A stretch of DNA of 64,000 nt from Curtobacterium sp. MCSS17_007. Its GTDB lineage: Bacteria; Actinomycetota; Actinomycetes; Actinomycetales; Microbacteriaceae. The stretch lies in contig NZ_CP126257.1 of the NCBI RefSeq assembly GCF_003234175.2, forward strand, positions 2,914,001 to 2,978,000, in the 5' to 3' direction. The number at the start of each line of letters is the position of its first letter. Position 1 is the stretch's first letter. Positions 25,862-32,500 of the stretch are shown here, piece by piece. The position numbers were made by a program, and so were the translations under genes. The notes beneath the pieces were generated by a model. That model did no database searches and was not told the DNA's origin. It saw nothing but the letters and a program-made list of their open reading frames with translations.

Positions 25862-26368
25862 TCAGGTGCCGGCAGTGCCAGCGCCTGCATCCAACGTATC
25901 AGGCCGGGGCTCCTCGGACCCTGCTCCCGCTCCGTCACGGTTGAGCGCTGCAGCACAACCGCATCGAGTCGCATCGCGCACGAAGACCGCCTGTCGCACG
26001 CGATGGAGCAGGTCGCGCAGCTCGTAGGAACCGCGACCGACCGTGAAGCACCACTTTCCACCAGCGTCGAGACGTCGAGTCTTCTCCTCGACGTTGGCGC
26101 CCGTCAGGCCCCAGCGGAGCGCGAGCGGCCCGCAGTCCTCCGTCTTGATGGCGATCCCCAGCGTCGAGGCTCCGACGCCTCGCGACGAGTACGAGGAGTC
26201 GGTGCTCGACTCCGCCGACGAGACAGAGCAGACGATCTTGATCTGATGCCCAGCGTCGTACATCTTGAGCGTGATCGGCCCGACGTAGAGGAACAGGGCC
26301 GGGACGACCAGGAACACCACGAGCAGCAGCGCGGCGACGACGCGCCCGCGCAGCACGCGCATGTCCAT
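25862..26368 (-). CDS. Immunity-like single-pass membrane protein, copy A
   Basis: 168 residues, one of five copies of a local family. An N-terminal helix (about 10-30, AALLLVVFLVVPALFLYVGP) is followed by TLKMYDAGHQIKIVC, RGVGAS, IKTEDCGPLALR, FTVGRGSYELRDLLH and VRQAV. These align with copies C and D: YDxxH, a first Cys about 10 residues later, an S-rich RGxGAS loop, a second Cys in the motif xxCG, then F-xVG-xxxY-x-LR. The two Cys are shared by all copies and are probably a disulfide outside the membrane. Copy A runs on for about 40 low-complexity residues beyond where copy C ends, as if the original stop was lost. Function inferred from context only. Confidence 0.7.
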   Translation of the reverse strand: MDMRVLRGRVVAALLLVVFLVVPALFLYVGPITLKMYDAGHQIKIVCSVSSAESSTDSSYSSRGVGASTLGIAIKTEDCGPLALRWGLTGANVEEKTRRLDAGGKWCFTVGRGSYELRDLLHRVRQAVFVRDATRCGCAAALNRDGAGAGSEEPRPDTLDAGAGTAGT

Positions 26369-26432
26369 CGTTCTCAGCCTTCCTCGAGCCGCGGCCCAGG
26401 GGCAGCCATCGCCTCAGCGATTCCCCGATCTG

Positions 26433-26912
26433 TCATCGGCCGACACCGCTGTGAGGCAGATCGCGATCGTGGAGCCGACGAAGCAATGCCCCAAGTACCC
26501 AACCAGCCATGATCCCGAGGAACCAGACCCGAACAGAGAGCACCGCTCCGACGAGGACGAAGCGGGTCAGGATCGGACCGAGGAAGAAGAGCAAGACGGC
26601 CCCCGCCACGGTCCAGCCCGACCCGATGAAGGCAAGCACTCCCGCCATCGCGATCGCGATCGCCAGGTTGAGCAGGACGTTCGAGAGCGTCACCTGCGAT
26701 GAACCGAGCACCATCGCGACGCCGATCGCGATTGCAACGAGCAGGATGTTGCCGATCACTGCACCCCTCGTCAGAGGACCGTAGACCCGAACCTTCTTCC
26801 TCGCCGCAGCAGCCAATCTCACTCCGCTCCCTACGTTGACGCCACCGTCGGTCCCATCAAACCTCCGCCTCCCGCGTCGGGAGCGACACTGCGCGATGGG
26901 CGCCACCATCAT
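26433..26912 (-). CDS. Small polytopic membrane protein in the immunity-like array
   Basis: Up to 159 residues with about four membrane helices: AVIGNILLVAIAIGVAMVLG, NVLLNLAIAIAMAGVLAFIG, TVAGAVLLFFLGPILTRFVL and VRVWFLGIMAGWVLGALL. The basic first 45 residues are less convincing, and a GTG at about residue 25 or later may be the real start. It has no resemblance to the two-Cys family on either side. Unrecognised; polytopic proteins do serve as immunity factors for membrane-acting toxins, which is one possibility. Confidence 0.55.
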   Translation of the reverse strand: MMVAPIAQCRSRRGRRRFDGTDGGVNVGSGVRLAAAARKKVRVYGPLTRGAVIGNILLVAIAIGVAMVLGSSQVTLSNVLLNLAIAIAMAGVLAFIGSGWTVAGAVLLFFLGPILTRFVLVGAVLSVRVWFLGIMAGWVLGALLRRLHDRDLPHSGVGR

Positions 26913-26950
26913 GCGGACACGGTAGCGACCAGCCTTCGCTCCTCAGAATA

Positions 26951-27370
26951 TTCAATCACTCAACCGCTGAACCTCGACGGACTGACGCAGGGATCGAAGC
27001 ACGTCTCGGAACCGGTAGGACGCAGCACCGAATCTCAACTCGTGATCACGTCCTTCCCGAAATTCCTCGGCGATCTTCGCCGCATTTTGACCTTACGCAT
27101 GGAAACGACGCCGCAGTTTGATGAGTCGAGACGCACCTGGTTGAACGACGCACCGATGCCACGCGTCGATCGTGACGAACCGTCCCCCGCGGTCGCCTGA
27201 GTAATACGACAACTCACCACGAGCGGGTGAGCAGCGTCATATGCCTTCAGCGTCACCGGCGCAACAAAGATCGTGGTGAATATCAGCGCCATGCCGAGCA
27301 GCAACGAGAGGAAGATGATCCTCGTCGATCACGTTGACCTTTCTTCACGTACCGAGCCTCGACTCCTCAT
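26951..27370 (-). pseudogene. Decayed copy of the immunity-like family (psi-1)
   Basis: Closest to copy C. The frame RIIFLSLLLGMALIFTT, VAPVTLKAYDAAHPLVVSC, RGIGASFNQVRLDSSNCG is intact to about 27095, then reading is lost: the segment between CGVVSMR and NAAKIAEEF is 10 bases shorter than in copy C, and the remaining NAAKIAEEFREGRDHELRF... FGAASYRFRDVLR continues in another frame to TGA at 26951. Upstream, the Met that starts copy C is ACG here and the next codon is TGA (27329-27331). Three lesions, so this is a pseudogene. Possible original start at 27370. Confidence 0.8.
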
Positions 27371-27569
27371 GTCGATCACTCTCGCGCACCCTTCTCAACC
27401 CGCGTCAGTGCCTGAGGTCCGAGGAACGTTCACGAGCTAGCCGCCCACGCTAACGATCACGCTGCATCTTGCAGTTTGCTCTCTCGCCAAGTGGGAGGCG
27501 CTCTCGTCGAACGCGGAGCGCCGGCTCTGATTGCAGCCCGCGGACAGCGCGAACATCAGCCGTCAGTTC
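27371..27569. other. AT-richer spacer without a recognised gene
   Basis: Between the two decayed copies I find only a 39-codon open frame on the minus strand (from about 27554, starting MFALSAGCNQ) that I cannot support as a gene. It may be debris of former toxin or immunity modules. Confidence 0.3.
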
Positions 27570-27903
27570 TCACTTCCCGGGGCTCGTGTAGTCGAAAGCG
27601 GTGGGGAATCCGTTGATTGGTTTGAGCGCGCTACGGAACCAATGAGAAGATGACCCACACTGAACTCAAACCTTCCCCCTTCTTCCAGCTCCGCGGCAAC
27701 AGCCTGCTATCTACCGGTCGGCACTCCCTGCAGGACGAGCGTTCCACAACTCTTCGTATCGACTCGGATGTATGAGAACGACACCCCTTGGCCCGTCCTA
27801 CTCACGGTGCTACCAGAGCATCTTTCCGCACTTTCCACCTGGCATTGCAGAGCGCGCTTGTGGCCCTCGTCATACGAGCTCATTGCGTACGGCCATACAA
27901 TGC
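27570..27903 (-). pseudogene. Decayed copy of the immunity-like family (psi-2) cut by a pentanucleotide tract
   Basis: Translation gives VWPYAMSSYDEGH, ALQCQVESAERC, IRVDTKSCGTLVLQGV, then an in-frame TAG (27707-27709), QAVAAELEEGGRFEFSVG, and after what looks like a one-base deletion near 27652, SSSHWFRSALKP and FPTAFDYTSPGK before TGA at 27570. These align piece by piece with copy D (YDDSH, ITCTIRSA, TEQCGKILLQDG, AVAKEI, FSVG, SPTAYGFTVVDG). The membrane helix and start are missing; in their place stands the (TCACG)7 tract at 27911. No intact frame covers it, so it is easily overlooked. Confidence 0.75.
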
Positions 27904-27910
27904 AGGACAG

Positions 27911-27945
27911 TCACGTCACGTCACGTCACGTCACGTCACGTCACG
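27911..27945. repeat. Pentanucleotide microsatellite (TCACG)x7
   Basis: Seven uninterrupted TCACG units. In all three minus-strand frames the tract contains TGA every 15 bases, so it cannot be coding in the direction of the local genes. It directly abuts the truncated N-terminus of psi-2. The copy number may vary between isolates. Confidence 0.9.
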
Positions 27946-28028
27946 TCCTACACCCCCCCACATCGCTCTAGTGGGCGATGTTTCCGGCGATGCCTTTCGG
28001 CCGACATGCAACTGGTCCTGGCTCGCCT

Positions 28029-28433
28029 CTACCCGGCGCGGCTCTCGCTCGCTCCATCCCGACTGGCGACCGCCCGCCACCATGGCCATTCACTTCGAGC
28101 AAGGAGCAGCCCACTGATGGCCGGGAAAAGCCAAGCGAACTGGTAAGAGTGCCCTCTCCCGGCCACCGCTGACAACACCAGGAGAAACACCAGAATCAAC
28201 AACAGACCAGCCCGTCGCACCCATTTGTGTCGGGCTCTGCCCGTGGCAGTCCCGATCAGGATGGCCACAGCACCCACGCCAACCGCGATAGTCACACTGG
28301 CGCCCCCTAGACCGATTGTTGCCCAGACTGCGCCCGCCAAGAGCGCAAGAATCAGAAATCCCAAGTAGGCAAGGAGCAGTGATCGATCGAGCGACGAATT
28401 CTCAGGCTCGGAACTCATTCTATTCCTCGTCAT
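28029..28433 (-). CDS. Small polytopic membrane protein, candidate immunity gene
   Basis: 134 residues with about four membrane helices (SLLLAYLGFLILALLAGAVW, SVTIAVGVGAVAILIGT, RRAGLLLILVFLLVLSAVAG, QFAWLFPAISGLLLA). The charged start MTRNRMSSEPENSS is cytoplasmic. The ATG overlaps the stop of an orphan C-terminal coding fragment (28430-28537) as ATGA, the arrangement expected of a toxin tip and its immunity gene. Unrecognised family, unrelated to the two-Cys copies that flank it. Confidence 0.65.
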   Translation of the reverse strand: MTRNRMSSEPENSSLDRSLLLAYLGFLILALLAGAVWATIGLGGASVTIAVGVGAVAILIGTATGRARHKWVRRAGLLLILVFLLVLSAVAGRGHSYQFAWLFPAISGLLLARSEWPWWRAVASRDGASESRAG

Positions 28434-28537
28434 TCTGCTCCCAGTAGATCCTTGAGTCCTGTAACGTCTTCGGCCCAGTCAGCAAGGTTCTGAGCACCCC
28501 CTATGGAACGACCTGCAAAAGCCTCGATTCGACCGGG
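28430..28537 (-). pseudogene. Orphan C-terminal coding fragment ending at the 28433 start
   Basis: A 35-codon open stretch after an in-frame TGA at 28538 reads RIEAFAGRSIGGAQ, NLADWAEDVTGLKDLLGAE and stops at 28430 in an ATGA overlap with the downstream membrane gene. Composition looks like real protein C-terminus rather than random. It has no start or body. I read it as the tip of a lost or displaced toxin; this is inference from position alone. Confidence 0.45.
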
Positions 28538-28627
28538 TCACTGAGCATCCTTTGACCTCAAGCACACTTCAGTGAATTTTTGTTTACATGAGTCATCCAC
28601 ATTCGCTCAAGAAACAGCCGAGGTGCT

Positions 28628-29020
28628 TCATTGACTCAGCCGCTGAACCTCAACGGCTTGATGCAAAGACCGGAGCAATTCCCGAAGCCGGTAGGACGCA
28701 GCTCCGAACTTCAGAGCATGACTACGACCACTCTGGAACTCAGCTGCGATATCCGCGGCATTGTCGGCCGACACTCCTCTGCGTATGTAGACAGTTCCAC
28801 AATCGGGAGAATCGAGACGCACTTGATTGAACGATGCACCGATGCCACGCACAGATCGCGATGACCCGTCACCGGCGGACGCCTCAGCGATACGGCACTT
28901 CACCACGAGCGGATGAGTGGCATCGTATGCTTTCAGGGCCACCGGCGCTACGAAAATTGTGGTGAATATCAGCAGCATTCCGAGCAGCCATGAGAAGAAG
29001 ATGATCCTCTTCGACCGCAT
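28628..29020 (-). CDS. Immunity-like single-pass membrane protein, copy C
   Basis: 130 residues from ATG at 29020 (GGAAAGAG stands 7 bases upstream); a TTG 13 codons earlier is possible. Start MRSKRIIFFSWLLGMLLIFTT gives one signal-anchor helix, then VAPVALKAYDATHPLVVKC, RGIGASFNQVRLDSPDCGTV, NAADIAAEF, KFGAASYRLRELLRSLHQAV. It is the clearest member of the local family, and its DNA is visibly similar to psi-1, including bases beyond the stop (CCGCTGAACCTC in both), so one arose from the other by duplication of the whole unit. The domain is predicted to lie outside the membrane with one disulfide. Confidence 0.72.
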   Translation of the reverse strand: MRSKRIIFFSWLLGMLLIFTTIFVAPVALKAYDATHPLVVKCRIAEASAGDGSSRSVRGIGASFNQVRLDSPDCGTVYIRRGVSADNAADIAAEFQSGRSHALKFGAASYRLRELLRSLHQAVEVQRLSQ

Positions 29021-29111
29021 CGAGCGCTCTTTCCGCCCCAATTCCGACTCCTTCGTCAAGTCTGGGTCGGCTCCGTTTGCTCGTCATGGCCCGCCAAGTT
29101 TCCCATGCCGA

Positions 29112-29543
29112 TCAGCTGCCATCCACGACCGTGAAGCCGTAAGCAGTCGGGGACACGCCAAAGAACGCAATTTGAGCGCGAAGTCGGTACGCCGCCTCAC
29201 CAACACTGAAGCGGACGCGTTCCGCGTCCGTTATTTCCTTCGCGACGGCACCAGCGTTCGAGGAATTGATGCCGTCCTGAAGCAGGATCTTGCCGCACTG
29301 CTCGGTCACGACAACGACCTGCGGCCCCGACGCACCGCCGCCCTTGAATGATCCGCTCGATTCCGTTCCGGTGACGGCACTACGGATGGTGCACGTAATC
29401 GGTATCCGATGGGAGTCGTCGTAGGCTGTGATCCCGACGGGTATCACGAAGAAGAGCAGTCCGGGGACGACGAACAGCAGCAACACGATGGCGATCCCGA
29501 CGACAGGACGCTTCTTTCTCGCAGTAGACGACTTCCCAGTCAT
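29112..29543 (-). CDS. Immunity-like single-pass membrane protein, copy D (next to the toxin)
   Basis: 143 residues from ATG at 29543. One helix (VVGIAIVLLLFVVPGLLFFV) follows a basic start, then VGITAYDDSHRIPITC, VVVVTEQCGKILLQDG, AVAKEITDAERVRFSVG, AAYRLRAQIAFF and a divergent tail SPTAYGFTVVDGS. An in-frame ATG at 29573 (ten residues longer) overlaps the stop of the RHS gene by seven bases, so translation may start there by coupling. Being the first gene behind the RHS gene, it is the best candidate for the cognate immunity protein. Activity is not shown. Confidence 0.72.
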   Translation of the reverse strand: MTGKSSTARKKRPVVGIAIVLLLFVVPGLLFFVIPVGITAYDDSHRIPITCTIRSAVTGTESSGSFKGGGASGPQVVVVTEQCGKILLQDGINSSNAGAVAKEITDAERVRFSVGEAAYRLRAQIAFFGVSPTAYGFTVVDGS

Positions 29544-29566
29544 GCGAACACGGTACCTCCCGCCTC

Positions 29567-32500
29567 TCACCATCTCCGACGGACTCCGACCGTCGGGCCG
29601 TCACCGCCCTGCGCTGCGCCGGTTGTGAAGGTCTGGATGATGTTTCCAAGCGAGGGGTCCCCGCCAGGTCGAATCGCTTCGTTGACCTCGGACGACACCA
29701 CGCCGACCCCGCTCGAGACGGCGTTGCCTGCTAGCTCCCTTCCGACCGTGGACGTGATCCCGAAGCTGTTGACGAACGATCCTGAGAGACGCCCCGTAGC
29801 GATGCTGGAGGCTGCTCCGGTGCCGAACCCCGTCGCGGCTGCCGTTGCGTAACCGAGCGGGTCCTTATCCTTGATGTCGTCGTTGAAGTAGTAGTCCCCG
29901 ACATTGTTGACAGCGCCTGAGGTTCCAGACGCGATCGCGCCACGGCCTGCGGACGAGAACGCTTGAGAGGCCACACCCCTGGCACCTGACCCGAGCGCGA
30001 GCGAAGCGGCCGGCGCGGCCTTCGCAAGCCCTATCGCCGCGCCGCCGCCGGCGGCACCGGCCGCTGCACCGACGAGAGTGTCCTCACCAACCTTGCCCCA
30101 GTCGACGCGCCCGTCTGCTCCTCGGTTCTTCTTGATGGAGAAACCTCCGGCCAACGCTGCTCCAGAACCCGCCGCGACAGCGAGCGCAACAACGGGTCCC
30201 AGAGGGGTGAACATAGCCCCGACCGCCAGGACGACGCCGACACCGATGGCGATGTTCGAGATCAGCTCGGAGTTCTCATCGGCCCAGTCCCTGACTGCTC
30301 CGAAGATTCCCTGGTTCGCATCCCGGTACGCCGCCAGGTCCTCGTCCGTCGCCGGTCGGAGCCCCAGAGGGTCGATCGCGTGCATCGGGTCGTTCCCGGC
30401 GTACGAGTACGGGTTCCCCGACCACGCGGCACCGAGCACGGGCGCCAGTGGGTCCGTCGACAGGAAGCCGCGCGCCGCAGGGTCGTACACGCGCGCCCCG
30501 AGCCACTCCAGCCCCGCGATCGACAGCCCGCCGTCAGCGGTGAGCGAGACACCGGTGGGCAGAGCCGAACCCTCGACGGATGCGAGCACCGCCCACGGGT
30601 CCGATGGATCCGTCGAACGCGCGCTCCGCCAGCCAGCGGTCGACCATGCTTCCCCGAGTGCGACCGCACCGCCCGGCAGGTCGAGCACGCTCTCCGCGCC
30701 GATCGACACCATCGCCGGCAGGGGCGCGGCGGAGTCCCACCACACCTCGGCACCGCTCACGTCGGCGATTTCTCCGAGCACATCGGTCCACACCTCCACC
30801 CGACCGCTCTCGTCGTACGAGCGGTCCCGCGAGACGACGGCGGTCAGGGACCCGAGGTCGGACCACGCGTACTCCTCGGTCGACCCATCGGCACGGCTAC
30901 GCCGGACCCGTCGGCCGAGTCCGTCGTACAGGTACTCCGTCCGCTCCCCATCACGGACGGACGCGTTGAGCTGCCCGGCAGCGTCGTACTCGAAGATCGT
31001 CTCCGAACCGTCAACGACTTCGCGGAGCAGCCGCCCGCCGTCGCCGTACTCCCACTCGGAGTCACTCGCACGGACGAGCTGTCCGGCCTCGTCGTACGCG
31101 TACTCCACGCGTCCGTCCGGACCGTCGATCGCGGTGATCCGGCCCTCGTCGTCGCGCTCGATGCGCGTGACCGTCGCACCCTCGGGCGTCGTCGTCGTGT
31201 GCGCGACCAGTGCGCCGCGCTCGTACGACCACGACTGGACGACGTCACCGGTCGACGCTTGGACGATCCGGCCTGCTGCGTCGTAGGCGAAGGTCACCGC
31301 GGCGAGCCCTTGCCGCTCGACAGCGACAGCACGACCCGCTGCGTCCCGGCGCCACTCGGTCCGCATGCCCGTCGGGTCGATCCGCGCGGTCCGGTTGCCG
31401 TCGGCGTCGTACTCCCACCGCACGGAACGTCCGCCGCGGCTCCGTCGGACGAGGAGCCCGCGGCGGTCGTACTCGAGCTCGTGGTCAACCGTCCGTCCCG
31501 CGCCACGCGTGTGATCGGTGACGACGATGGTGCGGTCGACGGCGTCGCGTCGAGTCTCGCTCACCAGCTGTCCGTCGACCAGGACCTCGGTCGCGCGGCC
31601 GGCGGCGTCGAAGGTCCAGCTGGTGGTCCGCCCTTCGGGGTCGGTCTGCTCCACCTGGCGGCCGGCCGCGTCGTACCGTGCCGTCGTCTCACGCCCGAGC
31701 GGGTCGACGGCCGCGACGAGGCGGTCTGCTGCGTCGTACCGACGCCGCGTGACACCGCCGGAGGGGTCCGTGACCTCGATGAGCCGACCCCGCTCGTCGT
31801 AGGCGAAGCGGGTGGTGCCCCCGAGCCCGTCGACGGCCTCGACCAGCTGCCCCGCGGCGTCGTAGCGGAACCGCCGCTGACCGAAGCGTGTGTCGTGGAC
31901 GGAGACGAGCCTCCCGGCCCGGTCGTAGCGGTACCGGCTCGTACCGGACCCCACGGTCGTCTGCGCGACTACGCGGCCGACCGCGTCGTAGGTGGTCTCC
32001 TCGACCTCGCCGGTGGGCAACGTGCGGGCGACGACGCGGGAGTCCGCATCGTACGTGAGCGTCGTCCGCGCTCCCGTCGCGTCGACCGCTGCGGACGGGC
32101 GCCCGCAGGCGTCGTACTCGTAGGTGGCGCGGGCGCCGAACGGGCTGACGATCGCGGTCACCCGCCCACCCAGGTCGCGCTCGATGTGCGTCAGGCCGCC
32201 CTCGCCGTCGACGAGTTCGACGGGCCTGCCGGCTGCGTCGTACGTCACGAGCTCGGAACCAGTCTCGTCACTCGTCCGCTCGACGGGCCGCCCGAACTCG
32301 TCGAAGCGGACGGTGGTCGCGGAGAACGCATCGCGCAGGGTCGCGACGCCGGTCGCGACGTCGTGTGCGACCTCCTGTCGCACGCCGGTCGGGTCGACGG
32401 TGGCCGCGAGGCCTCCGTTCGCGTCGTACTCGTGCCGCCACGTCGCGCCCGTCGGGTCGGTGACGGCCTGGAGGCGCGACAACCCATCGTGCGCGAACGT

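Noticed and set aside
27911..27945. Possible CRISPR-like repeat
   Set aside because: Units are five bases without spacers; this is a microsatellite, and no cas genes are present.
27554..28146. Several 40-125-codon plus- or minus-strand open frames in the AT-richer stretch
   Set aside because: No ribosome site, no recognisable composition, and they overlap the better-supported psi-2 remnant or the membrane gene at 28029.
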